Below the pieces are notes generated by a model, which was not told the DNA's origin, made no database searches, and worked only from the letters and a program-made list of their open reading frames with translations. A program made the position numbers and the translations under genes. From positions 434,001-498,000 of the forward strand of contig WBVU01000015.1 of NCBI GenBank assembly GCA_009192285.1: a DNA stretch of 64,000 nucleotides, written 5' to 3'. This DNA comes from Morchella semilibera. Taxonomy: Eukaryota; Ascomycota; Pezizomycetes; Pezizales; Morchellaceae. Shown in pieces: positions 12,613-25,354 of the stretch (positions are counted from its first letter, which is position 1; the number at the start of each line of letters is the position of its first letter).

Positions 12613-13163
12613 CCATCCTATATAAGTATGACTCGAATCAAAAGCCCGATCGCGACCTGGTCCGGATTATACCCATTTCTAGCTCAACAGTCATGACCTA
12701 GGTTTGTAATACATACATATAAGTATATAGCAGTGTTTAAACCAATCCAATATTCCTTTACTAAATATACATGTATCTACATGTAGTGGATATATGTTCG
12801 TAGGGTATTATAGGTGGGTGGTTAGTGGCCGGTTATTTCCTCTTTAGCTAGCCACGGCCATAAGCCGAATACTATGGGCCCGTCTGCTCCCTTTCTTTTT
12901 TTCTTTCCCTCTTTCCTTCCTTCCTTCCCTCCCTTCGCTTTCTCTCCTTAAGCTTTATCGAAATCCGATCTCCGTTACTGATCCGAATTATCATAGACAT
13001 ACATCATGTATAATTAGACTTTTGTGAATGTCCTTGACTATATCAGCACATATACATGTAGCTATAATTAAAAATCAACAACACATAATCACTCGCAGTT
13101 GTGAGTCATAGATTGTTTGTACATGCAGTACTGTTTTTTTTCAAGTATACATGCACCCGTACC

Positions 13164-13269
13164 TTCCTGATGTTTGTAAAGGGGACCGCTATTACATGCC
13201 ATACAAATACGCGCCAAGTCCAAAATCTGTATGGTATGCAATAGTGGTCCCTTTTACAAACGTCAGGAA
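13164..13269. repeat. Foldback element, 44-bp imperfect arms
   Basis: Arms 13164-13207 and 13226-13269 form a stem with six mismatches, again all transitions, around an 18-nt loop. It is adjacent to a second palindrome starting at 13282. No coding potential is supported. Confidence 0.75.
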
Positions 13270-13281
13270 AAATACGAATAC

Positions 13282-13480
13282 ATGTACCCAGGGTGTCGGG
13301 AAGTGATGCACATTTTGACTTTATCACAATAGAGGCTTTTAGTCGGTTGCAATTGCACATACAAAAATGCGCCAAGATGCACCCACATCTGATAAATTTG
13401 TATGTGCAAATAATGAAAGTTGCAACCCCTAAGCAGTACATGTTAATTTCCGTGTGGCAATTCCGATACTCTGGGTACAT
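13282..13480. repeat. Palindromic element with ATGTACCCA termini
   Basis: The ends ATGTACCCA and TGGGTACAT face each other 199 bp apart. Inside, TTGCAATTGCACATACAAA (from about 13346) is partly mirrored by TTTGTATGTGCAAATAATG and GTTGCAAC near 13425. Homology between the halves is patchy, so it looks like an old, eroded foldback element placed directly after the previous one. Confidence 0.6.
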
Positions 13481-14241
13481 CTTATGTCTGGGTAGGATGA
13501 TCAGGTGTCTCCGTCGTCACGGAGGGTTTCAATTGGATGGGTAGCTGCCCCAGATTTCTGTGGTCTGGCGGGCTACAGCTGTCAGTAGACAAAGAATCGG
13601 GTGCCTTAAGGGAGACGGCATACATATACATACATGTATGCATTGGGAAACCTCAATCACTATATAATAACCCTCTGACCAGGGTCAATGTTTCTTCTCT
13701 TCCAAAACTACAACCTCATGCGAGCAAGGAGGGCCCAGCATGCTGCGCAGCAGGTGGCCCCGACTGCATGCGAAAATATTTATCCTACATCATTGAACAG
13801 GGCTGCGAGTTTTCTGGATCCTTCAGTGTCGGCGGTTTCTCGAACTGACTACATGTAGTCTATATCCAGGGTTAGGGCTTTCGGCCATAGGCTTAAGCTT
13901 AGATTCTTCAAATCTCTTCCATCAATCTTATACTTAGTACCTAACCCCAGTATCTAATCGCGTCAGTATATACTTGTACCCAAGTAACGTATAACTACAT
14001 AGATATTGAATACATGATCCGGCATGTAAAGAGGTAAAAACCTGGGTCAATAGCCCTGCTAGATGATTGGATCTCACGGAATTCGCCGATAGGAATCTCG
14101 GTCTATCCCGCGCTACGTCATCAGCTGACCGCACGCAGGGACCGATCGCGTGTAAGGGGATAAGATAAGATCCTATTATTCCCCCGTATCTCGGTCCTGC
14201 ACCGTTTTCATAACATTCAGCTGAGAACAATACTTCTTATT

Positions 14242-16420
14242 ATGGCTTCTATTGAAGAGCTTGCTGCCCAGTGGCTTTCGCTAGATAAAGTATACTTCTC
14301 TCATGCCTCATAAATCATTTATATATATCTAACTGCTTTAGAATGAGAAAACTAGAGACGAAATACAATCACTCCTCAACGCAGGGGATACCGAAGAGTT
14401 GGAGAAAAGGCTTCGCAACCGTACGTAGCTCGCCTAGTTTATAAATTTGACCAACTCTTTCGGGTCACATATTTAGAGCAATTAATAAGTTAACAAAGTA
14501 TCTGAATAACAGGAATCGAGTTCGGCACAGCTGGTAGGACTAGAAACTCGCCCCAGCCATTATAACCCTCAAGCTCTAATATATCAAAACTGCATTCAGG
14601 GCTCAGGGCAAGAATGGAAGCTGGTTTCTCACGTATGAACGATCTCACCGTGATCCAAGCATCACAGGGCCTTGCAGATTATATCAAGGAACAGTCTAGC
14701 AGCCCTTCAGTTGTGATCGGCCATGACCACCGCCATAATAGCTCTAAATTCGCCCGTTTAGCTTCCACCGCAATGAAAAATAAAGGGATTAAAGTAATAG
14801 CCCTTTCTACAAGATTCCTTCCCGAAATTATTGGTCCTTATTTACCCAAACAAGGTCTATCTGTATGATGGATTAGTGCATACACCACTCGTTCCCTTTG
14901 CCGTTAACATGCTAAATGCAACCGCCGGTGTAATGATCACTGCTTCTCACAACCCCGCAAAGGATAACGGATACAAAGTGTATTGGTCAAATGGTTGCCA
15001 GATCATCCCACCGCATGATAAAAACATAGCGCAGCATATCGACCAGAACATGATTCCTCTGAGCTGGGACCTGTACAAAACGCCAAGTAGTGATTCAGAT
15101 GGGACAGGGCCTCTAAGTAGGTCCAGGGAGGCCTATTTTGAATCATTAAAAGGCATAGTAGATGTCAGCCAAGGTGGAGGAGAGGGGAGGTCTTTGAAGT
15201 TTGTTTATACGCCTATGCATGGTGTTGGATTGGCGGCCATGGAACGCGCGGTTACAGACATGGGTCTGGCTGAAAATATGTTTGTAGTTCAAGAACAAGT
15301 CAGTGTTCCCCTTTCTCTGCTAAAAGAGCTCCCTATAGCTGTACATGTACCCCAACTTACCATGTGAAGGCCCAACCTGATCCCGAGTTTCCTACGGTCC
15401 GTTTCCCAAATCCAGAAGAGAAGGGAGCTTTGGACCTAGCGATTGCTACTGCAGAAAAGAATAGTCTCAATCTGGTTCTGGCCAGTGATCCGGACGCTGA
15501 TCGCTTTGCTGCCGCTGAGAAACTTCCCTCCGGAGAATGGAAGGTGTTCACTGGGAACCAACTTGGTATTCTCTTTGCTGCGTATACTCTAGATGTCTAC
15601 CGGAAGGCGGCGGCTGGAATCGACAAGCCAATATCAAAACTTGCCATGTTGGCATCTACAGTTTCCACTCAGATGCTACATGCTATGGCTGCTGTGGAAG
15701 GCTTTCACTTCGAGGAAACACTTACTGGATTTAAATGGCTTGGAAATCAAGCTTTAATCCTTGAAGAAAAGGGATATTCTGCACTATATGCTTTTGAAGA
15801 AGCGATAGGATATATGTTTGCCCCAGTGGTACATGATAAGGATGGTATTGCCGCAGCAACTGTCTTCATCACTATGGCACAGAAATGGGCCGATGAGGGC
15901 CTTACTGTGCATGCGAAGCTCGAACAACTTTATAAAAAGTATGGGTACTTCGAAAGTGCCAACTCTTACCTTATCTCTCCTGATCCAGACTTGACAAAGA
16001 AAGTATTTGCTGGAATCCGAGCCTTGGGCAATCCACATCCTACAATGCTAGGGAGCCAGAAGATAACATGGTGGAGAGACCTAACAAATGGCCTCGACTC
16101 AGTCACTATTGACAATAGACCAGTATTACCCGTAGATTCAAGTTCGCAGATGATCACCTGTGAACTAGAAAATGGTGTAAGGTTTACTGTAAGAGGATCC
16201 GGGACGGAGCCTAAGATCAAAAGTGAGGCCGATAGCTAATATCTACCCCTGATTCTTTTGTCTCTTCAACGGACTATCATACTAACTAAGTAAATTATTA
16301 GTGTATATTGAGTGTAAAGCAGAAAGTCAAGAACTTGCAAGACAAGGGGCACAGGAGGTTTCGGAAGCTTTGATGAAGGAATGGTTTAGGCCTACAGAAA
16401 CGGGTCTATTGTTGCCATAG
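14242..16420 (+). CDS. PRM15: Phosphopentomutase/phosphoglucomutase (PGM2/Prm15 type)
   Basis: Predicted 585-aa alpha-D-phosphohexomutase, which would interconvert ribose-1-P and ribose-5-P and less efficiently glucose phosphates in the cytosol. Exons: 14242-14289, 14342-14420, 14513-14533, 14600-14793, 14855-15298, 15370-16222, 16302-16420 (1758 nt). Family signatures: phosphoserine loop TASHNP with Ser145; metal loop DPDADR (302-307); sugar-binding FEEAIGYM; phosphate-binding RGSGTEP (537-543). Exon 3 is a 21-nt microexon coding the IEFGTAG segment. The family's usual GLRGRM is GLRARM here. The PGM2-like layout, with the EKRL...RIEFGTAG N-terminus, favours Prm15 over Pgm1/2. It converges on the metacaspase gene, with about 0.8 kb between stops. 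Confidence 0.93.
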
Positions 16421-17196
16421 ATAGTACAGTTGGGGGCGCTTTATAGATTTGAGCGGCGGTTCATTAATCTCACATTTCTGTTTAAATTATAATAAAGGCA
16501 GGGAATAACCTGCCAAGGATTATAAAACGAACATAGAGGATAAAGCAACCAAAAAATAATCAATGCCTATATTCAAGGATCCGCCAGAGCCCATAACTCA
16601 TTGTCATTTTTTCATACATAAAAGGAAAGGAGGAAAAAAAAAAACGGAATGTCCCTCAAGCATAGAGATCACTCCAGGTCCCAAAAAATAAAAAGAAATG
16701 ATATCGTCCCTTTACCAACTCCACATATAAAGCACCGAGTCTTTGAAAAAAATACATCAAGAACCGCTGGCATTCAGGGATGAATGCAACTATGAAAATG
16801 GCGACTGGAAGCGTTCAGTAACCGTCTTTATGTCATTGTACTGACGGTAATCGCTAGATGGTGGATGACCTGCTGCCGAGAGAAAAAGGCGTCTACATGA
16901 CGTAGAGAAGTCTCGTATCTATATCGACCCAACGCACGTTAAAAATTTCGTCCTTGACTCCAGCCGTATTTTTCTCACAAAGAAATCAAAAATGATTAAT
17001 GGGGGGGTAACTGTAAAAGAAGAAAAAAGTAAAAAAAGAATAGTAAACAGAAAATATGCTATGAGATCCACTCAAAAAAACATGATATGAAGAAAGCGAG
17101 GAATAAAGATTTTTTTTTCCAAATATTGTTGAGGGAAGGGGAATATTAAGAAAGAAAGAAAGAAAGAAAGAAAGAAAAAGGAATAAAACAAAAAAT
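16421..17196. other. Convergent 3' region
   Basis: The region between the mutase stop and the metacaspase stop is AT-rich, with A-runs, and holds no gene. It presumably contains both polyadenylation regions. A (GAAA)n repeat lies at 17149-17176, close to the metacaspase stop codon. Confidence 0.65.
17149..17176. repeat. (GAAA)n microsatellite
   Basis: About seven tandem GAAA units in the 3' flank of the metacaspase gene. Likely length-polymorphic. Confidence 0.85.
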
Positions 17197-18923
17197 TCAG
17201 AACTTGAACTCCATTTCAGACTCATCAAGGGGATGTCCGTCATTACCTAGTGGGTGACTGCAGCTGAGCTGTGGCTTTTGTTGGTATTTGTCCTTAAGCT
17301 CTGCCCTGATACTATTCAACAATTGATGGTAAGATTGCTGAGGGTTCTTGCTAAGAGCTTGAATGAATGCATAGCTCATAGCACCGGTGGCCTCTCCATT
17401 CTGAACATCATCCGCACTAGAAATAGGGGATTAGAGATTCAAGCGATAGTTTCCGGATATGCAAGAGCGACTTACGAGGTTTGGCTGTCTTTAGATCCGG
17501 ACCATTGAATGACATCTGCGGGTGATGTTTTTGTTCTCCTTGCTCTCTCTTGGGCACCTCTGCCACTAGTAGCTCTCTTGAAAATACCAATAGCCGAAGA
17601 AGCAACACCACTAAGATCGCCTCTTGAATATGCGTGAAGGGCATCGAAAAGACCAGTCGCTGCTTCCTTCGCAAGGTTGGGCTCCTTCTCAACACCACGA
17701 GTGGAGTACAGGTAAGGAAGATCCAGCGCAGACCCGGAGTGACAAGAGTCAAAGATTGCCGTTAAACGGACACCAGGCTTAAGCGGTGCAACCCTATTTA
17801 GATCAGCATTTATAGAAAGACAAGTAGGTATAATGTGTTCATACATTATTCTGTGCATCTCGTCATCAACAATATGACCATTAAAGCGGAAGTCTACTGG
17901 GTAAATGGTTTCATCATATCCTACGGCCGGATTAGTAAATGTCTAGATGCCAAGGCTGTGGATCGTTTCCATATTAGGAGTTTACTAACCATCACCCTCA
18001 TCACCGTCGTGGTCTTTGGTCTGCCCACCATGGCCTAGATAAAAGATGTTAGTGCTGTTGCATTGTCTCAGATGTTAATAAATGGACCTACCAGAGTAAT
18101 GGAAAAATAGTGAGTCAGTTGGCTGGGCATCTTTGACTAGCCAATGCATAGCTTGAATAATATTCTGCTTTGTCGGTTGACTCCTAGGGCTTTGTTGATC
18201 ATCCGTCAAAATAACCATATCTTCACGCTTGTACTGGAACCTTTGGTGCAAGAAGGTTGACATATTTTTAACATCATTAATGCACCCTCTCAACTGCCCT
18301 CTCTGACCAAAGTAATTGATACCAATCAAGAGCGCCTTGCGCCTCCCCGTACACGGGCCATACTCGTACCCGATTTGCGACGCCCCGGGTACGCCAAAAG
18401 ATTGTTGTCCGGAAGGCGGTGGTGGTGGTGCTCCTGCACCCATGTGATGCTGCTGATAAACATTATTTCCAACAGGCATAGCTTAAGAGAGTTAAGTCAA
18501 TTTTATGCCCCAAAAAAAAACCTTCCCAAAACATGCAAACCCAAGAGTTACAAACCAGGTTGCTGAGGGTAACCATGTCCGGCCCATTGTTGCTGAGGCT
18601 GATGCGGCTGAGACATTAATGATCAGCCAAAAATCCCCCTTGACTCGCCACTCTCTTTAAATAGGAATATTACCGGTGCAGTATTGTAGGGGTACTGTTG
18701 AGAAGCTTGCGGTGGATAATAGCCTTGGGGAGGAGGTTGAGACACTCCCGCAGGGTAGTTACTGTATTGTGGTTGTTGTCCACTAGCACAAATAGAGAGG
18801 TTGATGTTAGCGACTCAGACTAACAAGCATACATGTAAAGTGGATGGCATACGGTGGGTATGAATATTGCTGCCCTTGGTACCCTGACTGTTGACCGTAA
18901 TTGCCGGGGTATTGACCAGACAT
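17197..18923 (-). CDS. MCA1: Metacaspase (type I, MCA1/CasA)
   Basis: Predicted 443-aa Ca2+-dependent, Arg/Lys-specific cysteine protease (clan CD) tied to proteostasis and cell death in fungi. Exons on the complement: 18853-18923, 18674-18782, 18556-18607, 18092-18481, 17990-18034, 17476-17920, 17197-17416 (1332 nt). Residues 1 to about 120 are a Gln/Tyr/Pro/Gly-rich type I prodomain. The p20 domain begins near [19 protein letters not shown]. The catalytic His209 lies in HYSGHGGQ, split by an intron, and the catalytic Cys282 in DSCHSGSA. The acidic [12 protein letters not shown] segment is present. A 45-nt exon carries the residues just after the catalytic His. The short C-terminal p10 part ends in FKF. 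Both catalytic residues are intact, so it should be active. Confidence 0.95.
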
Positions 18924-21900
18924 GACGAGTAAAAAATGTTGCAAAATAAGTATAGCGAATACAAAAAAGTTCGGACGACTAGATCTATGAAAGGTATTTT
19001 GCGAGGAAAGGCCTTTTTTAGATCTGGGAGGCTTGCTTTGAAGGCGGAATGTCGACTGATGCAGGTCAAGGGAAGGCTCTGGGGGGGCGGATCCGGTGGG
19101 AGCTTTATACAGACGGAGGTCGAAGAAGAGTGTATACGAAGCTAAGGAGTTCGGAGGAGAGAGACACACAGGCTTGGAAGATGGAGGGGTAGATTAGATT
19201 GGAAAGGTCGTAAAACGGGTAGATGGCAAAGGACACAGGTCCAGAGGAGAGAAAGGAAAGGAGGAGTAGTGGTGTAGAGGAAGGAAGAAAGGTGAGAGAA
19301 CGGAAGGATGAGTAGTAGGAGCAGCAATAGCAGTTACACATGCACCTCAAGGTGGGGATCGCGTTGGTGGTGGAAGGTTTCACTTTGCCGAGCCCTATGA
19401 TACCCAGGTCCAGCAGCTACCAACAACCTCTCTCATACATCAGCGTCCCTGGAACAGCTAAAAGTACAGCGCTACTCGACACCCCCTCGAACTGCATCTC
19501 TTCTCTGTGCGTAGGTACAGTATGTAGGTACAGTGTCTGGTTCTCCACTTGCCGGAAGTTCAACGCTTTGTATGCATACATGTGTAGAGCAAACCTCCCA
19601 GTGTCACTGCTGAAACCTTTACCTACCAAACTTAATAAGGGAAAAAAAAAAAATCCCCCGTCATCATGGGTCTGTAGAGTATGTTTCGTTGCTACTGCAT
19701 GCGCTCTGCAATAGATACAGACGGGGGGACTGACTAGTCGGCAATACATTCAGCTGGCAACAACGACCAGTTGTTGCCTCCCGGGCAGACTGTCCAGCCG
19801 CACACTTATGTGCCTGGCTAGTTAGCTAGCCTTTCCCGGTGACACCGCCCCAACCTTCTAGTAGAGGAGCCACACACAACTGCATATAATTTCATCATCC
19901 CGAACTTTACAATACTGTTAAGTCAACCTCTGAACGACCATATACCCGAGAACAGCGGTGAGGCGGAGCTGAATCTGCACTCTGCCAGATCTGATCTTGG
20001 TGAAGAAGAAGGGGAAGAGAGAACAATTATCGATATCTAATCGTCGGTTCCAGGTCCATGGGAATATCTTCCCCTGTACCCACGTCAATGTCAGGTTTCG
20101 GCTCGTTCATCGAAACCCCCCAAGGAACCAGCGAAGCTGGCCGCTTTGACGGGCAACACCGAGGTAAAGAAATAATTGTTGATCTGATACTGCAGTCAGC
20201 CTTTCAATTCTCCATGCCCTCTCATGGTTAGCCTAGGTTAAGTTCAGCTGAAGAAATATAATCTTCTGCCCTAAAAAATATAAAAAATAAATAAAAATAA
20301 ATCACGATCAACGTACCTACATTGGTGTCAATTGTACATGCAGTAAACTTCGATAGTGCCCACCTACTTTGGTCTTGCCCGCCGAGCCTCATTCGTTGAT
20401 TATGGTCTAGCGAGATCCTACTATTCAAAATGGGATTTCTCAGACAACTTTGATCGCACAAAATGCGGTATATTCAAACAAGCTGAAGCTGAGCTGCTAA
20501 TGAGAAAAAAACACAAGACTGACGATTAAAAGTTCCCAACGGTCCGGCTCGCACGCGAAAGCCCAAACCGACTTTTGGGATACCAAGCTTTTTTGGGTGG
20601 CGTTCTGTTCCTAATCGGTAGTAAATTCGGACTGGCTGAGCATGAGGTGTCTCACATAACACAGCAAGCTCTCTAGAGTACTGTGCTCTGCAGGAACAAA
20701 GATCGCCCGGACTTGTAGTTCTTCTGGGTAATATTGTTTGATCATACTCAGTGAGTGAATATCACAACCCACGTTTCTAACCCAGCTTAATGATTATGGT
20801 TTCCAGAATCTTATAGAAGAACTAATGCTTAGCACAAGCTATATCCAGCTGATTACCATCATCAGAAACATGAGAGCTCTTCCAACGAAAAACTCACATG
20901 GTAGAATAAACGTTTAATTGGATCTTGGTCTTTAGTTGATGGGTTATTCCGGAAGATCCCAATGGCCTTTCAGCGGTTTGCACGGTGGTCGTACAGGTTT
21001 AAACGTGCGCAGTTATTATGGGGATTTCATTATTTGAAACTCCGTCGGATATTCTCCTTTCTTTTTAATACCTCCGAACTATGTTTAGTTTCAATATTTC
21101 ATCACACGAATGATCACCCCTTCCTTTCCTTTTCTGCTTGGCTTATCTGCAAGCGCATGTCCGCCTTGCATGGTAATCTTGGCTAACGTCGCCAATCCGC
21201 AAGGGTTTTATTATTATTTTATTTTGGCCCTGTAATTCGAAGCCTTGTACCAGCCGCTATCTGTATGAATATCTCGACGAGTTGGATATTTTCTATGCAG
21301 CTTAGGTCTGGATAGGGGTCGACGGGATTAAACTCCTCACGGAAACGCGCGTGCTTGGCTACAACCGAAAAGACGGAATAGTGTGACATGAATGCACTTT
21401 ATATGAGAGATGCCAGGGAGACGAAATACGGAGTTATGATCTCACACTTATTATATTTCATATACAAACATTTAACTGGCATAGATTCATGTAATCGTCA
21501 AAATTGGCGTAGCGAGTGATACTGCATGAAGCGCTGTGCATCTAGCTTTCGTCGCCACCGCACGGAGCCCATTTCAGAAACTATAAACCTAACCCAAGTC
21601 TGCTGCCTTGTCAAGTGGCGAATATTGTATAGGAGCTTATGATTGAGTCGTTAAGATTACAAGGCTTAATTTTTAGTTTATATGATCTTGTACATACGTG
21701 TGGAGTAGTTGAAGTGCATCGTTGTATTAAATTAGCACTATCGCGACCGAACATGACGGAATTAAAACCCGGACTAGAAATCTCGAAAACTGACAAGCAC
21801 TTATTTCCATGTATGCAAGCCGACGGAAGACTCTAACTCCTGTTGATCTATTCCCACATGGTTTCTACACAAGTGTCGAATACAACTGTACTGAACCCCA

Positions 21901-24900
21901 GCTTCAGCATACATCATGTATCACGTATCCAGTAGTGCTCCCCCTCTAGTTCTTATCCAAACTTTAGGATCATTGATCGGCGACCATGATCTACGGACCC
22001 ACCAGTTTCAGTCCCCACAAAATTGTCCTCAATCATCACGATATTCCTGCCTATACTAAACCGGCCTATCAGAAGCACCCCTCACGCCTGGATATCAACC
22101 GAGTAATTATGAGCACATCGACAGAGCTCCGGACTACTTCAGTTCTTAGCAAAAAACGGGATCTCACGATTGTGGTCATACGCACGGTATCCATGATCTT
22201 TTACCATCGCAAGTGATCTGGGATCGGTTACCTTTTAGTCACATCGGTGGAAATACCCCCAGACCCTAGTTCTACTGGGAGAATTGCTTTTATGTAAGAT
22301 AGACTAGTTGGTATACTGTAATTCTAAACTGAGACCTTGTTTTTATAGATTTTTGCTCAACCACTATACCAGAGACCCGGAAGAAAACCACATGAACAAG
22401 GAACTGGGGTCATAAGTACCCCTAATACTGTTAGATACATGTACTTTCATTCTGCATACCCGGACTACCGCAGGTCTAGTCTGTAGACCACCTAGCTGGA
22501 TTGAGTGGTGGTTGCCATAATTAACAGTCATCAATCATTGCTGGGCAGGCCGAGAACCTTTTTTTCAGGTTCATCGATGCTGATATTTCGATGCACTCTA
22601 CCTTTGATTTGTTTGAAAGGGTTCTAAAAGTGCAGGCTATGGTGAAGTCATCACATAAGTGGGATCGTTTTTATTTTATTGTCGGTGGTATGGAGTTCAA
22701 TTTCTTGCTGTCGTGTACGAAAACGTTTGGGTCAGAAAGCTATCGGGGCCATCTTCAGCTAAGACGTACACAAGCTTTACACAGATATCTTGGTCGATCT
22801 TTGGATAATTGGCCTTCTGAGGTGCGTGTTTATAGCTTGTTGTTTCTTCCAGTTCACTTACATCACATCATAGTCTTGTGTACTTCTGTGTGTCTTATCC
22901 CCCAAAGACAAACTAATCAAATTTGAAAAGGGCACCGGGAATGTACCACGTTGCATGGAAGCGCCAATACCAGAGCGGTGTACTCAGGGACGGGCTCTCG
23001 TGGTACACCGGAGGCCCCTACCAAATCACCCTTTTCTTCGGAGTGTGGCTTTCTTGGGGCCATACAAAGCCTCGGCGGGATAGCCTGGCCTTGTGTTACT
23101 TTGTTATGGGCCAGATCTCTGATTCTAGATCCCAGCAGACAAGTTAAAATAACAGCAAGCGCAAAGAAATGAGGTTCTGGGCTCGAGAGTGCCTACAGTC
23201 CTAAACCGATCGTAATAGGAGTGTGGGGGTGCTTGCAAATCGAGTAATGAAGGGAAGTGATGATGTCGAAGGGGCTGCTCAACATGGCCGATGACCATGA
23301 GTTGGCCGATATGAATGCGACGAATACCGCATAATGAACACATCAGTAGGGTGATGGGAGCAGAGCGATGAGGATTTTCAAAAGCCTCCCTTGATGCTCG
23401 AATAGCCACCTCGCTCGATCCTTGACTCCGAAACGTCCATACTTCTTTGTCCCACTGCATGCTGCGCGCATGCCCCTGATTGTGAGGGCATTATTCGTCT
23501 GCAGAAAGTATCATACCCCTTTCCGATAGGGTAGCTAGGTGACATATATCTGCAACCATAGTCTGAGAAGACAAAAATGACAATCTAAATTGTTGAGCAA
23601 TCCGGTTTAGACACCACCATGTTTCCCAAGGGCTAGTCGTAGATATTTTGAGAAGGGTTTTTTTTTTGTTGTTATAGGATTACGTGGAATGTATTGTAAT
23701 AAACCGGTTGACAGCTCACATACTTCGTCGAGGCATACGTGGGTGGGTCTGTTTCAAAGGATTCGTGAAAGAACCACAGGGATTTGAGTTTTTCTTCTTT
23801 TTGAGCGCGGGTGGCCCGACCGATGTAGGTATACTTACAGCCATCTACATGAAAACCTGTAGAGAACAAGCGCTTCGAGGCTTTAGGGCTACTGGCGCCT
23901 AGATGCTTCAGTATGGAAAGGCCCCAGGACGATATGGTCTCGTATAAACTTGACTATATGTCATTTCAGCAGCGGGCCAAACTATTCAGCAAGAAAAGTG
24001 ACAGAAAAGGCCCGAGATAAATTGAATATACTGGAGAATATGTGAAAGTGAATCTTGGTGAGTCTAGGCCAAGGCATCGGATCGGGCCTCTCGATAAATC
24101 GAGGCCTTTGGTGCAAGAAGGAAGACCTTGGCCCATTCGGATCACCGGTAATACCAGCCACTCGAGCAAGCCCATGCACACAAAACAAGAAAGCAACGCT
24201 CACTTACTTGAAATTGTATACGTATACAATTATGCCTATGCTTCATGTTAGTATCACTTCTGCACATTGACTTAAGAGCACTATCAAAGTGACCCAGAAA
24301 ACAAAAAGGGCTATTTAGTACAGCGGAGATAGGCCAAATTCACGGACCTCGGCCCCGGGGAAGCTCAAAAGGATCAGTTCCCAAAGATTTTCGCAATCAA
24401 AGTTCTTAGCCTTGGTTCAGGCCAGCTGGAGTTTGCGCGCTTCGTGCTTCATCGATTCTCACTCGTCGTCGAAGTTCCTAGGACCTCTTACAAGCGGGTA
24501 CAAGGGTCTGTGATGGTAGAGTTAGCTGATGAACCTGATGGAACTTATGAGTTGATGACCTTATTGGTGTAGTTTTTGTCCTGATATTTTTCAATTTGAA
24601 CCGTTCCCTTGGGTTCTTGAGAATGTAATGGACGGTTGGTCGACGCGAGCTCTTGGCAAGCTTCTTGCTATCTTAGCTTCATCTTATCGGGAGATCCGCG
24701 TGCATACTTACTGTAGTGAGAACTTTCAGCTACAAATAGACCATACAACCCTCTCGGAGAATTTTGTCTTCCAATCAATATATAAAAGCCGTCATGAGGT
24801 TGAGAACGAAAGAGGAGCTGCCGATAGGTACCGGACAAGGCTTCGTCGGCAAGTGGTGTCGTACATTGCGTCGGAGAAGTGATACACAGAACGGGAGGGC

Positions 24901-25354
24901 ACCGGGGACTCGGCGGTAGTTGAACAAAGCTATTATCAACTCTGATTTCCCCTTTCCCTCCCAAAAATAGCTAGGGCAAAAGCCCCTGCACCAAATAGAA
25001 CGCGCGCCCTGCGTCCTGTTCGGGATCTTGGAATTCCCCTTTCTCTAAATGAATGCCTTCCTTAAGAGACTTCTACTTTTTGTAAACAACAGCTACTATC
25101 AGCCCATCATCCTTCAACGTGCATCGGATAGCCATTGATCCAGATATCTCCCCACCTTTACACTTGTCACTATTGTGAGATGTGCTGAATATTTAGAATC
25201 TCAATTTCACCACCACTCGTTAAGCATTTAAGCTACTGAGACAGTTACTTCCTCTCTTGTATATTTTTCTTGGTTACCTTGACCACGTTCTCCAGCCGAT
25301 TCCCGGAATTCTAACTCGTTTACCCCTGTTCCCCTGCTTAACACGTTGCCTATC
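18924..25354. other. 6.4 kb gap without a convincing gene
   Basis: Lies between the divergent metacaspase and desaturase genes, and holds their promoters at its ends. A poly-A tract sits near 19640. An 18-bp perfect palindrome (ATTGTATACGTATACAAT) lies at about 24215-24232. ORFs of 60-125 codons occur on both strands. The most exon-like is 22591-22926, preceded by a T-rich acceptor and followed by a GTGCGT donor, but it has no recognisable domain. I read the block as degenerate repeat or gene-relic DNA and leave it unannotated. Confidence 0.5.

Larger units (their letters stand above)
11985..14241. other. Divergent intergenic region with hairpin cluster
   Basis: Holds the promoters of GGA (left) and the mutase gene (right). 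Between them lie three foldback structures (12518-12612, 13164-13269, 13282-13480), many TACATGTA octamers, and a pyrimidine tract at about 12893-12945. The ORFs here fall inside the hairpins or lack any domain, so I call none. Confidence 0.65.

Noticed and set aside
13106-13544. ORFs of 83-124 codons on both strands
   Set aside because: They lie inside the palindromic elements and mirror each other, as expected from inverted repeats.
22591-22926. Exon-like ORF of 111 codons
   Set aside because: Plausible splice signals flank it, but no protein family is recognisable and no adjoining coding exons could be assembled.
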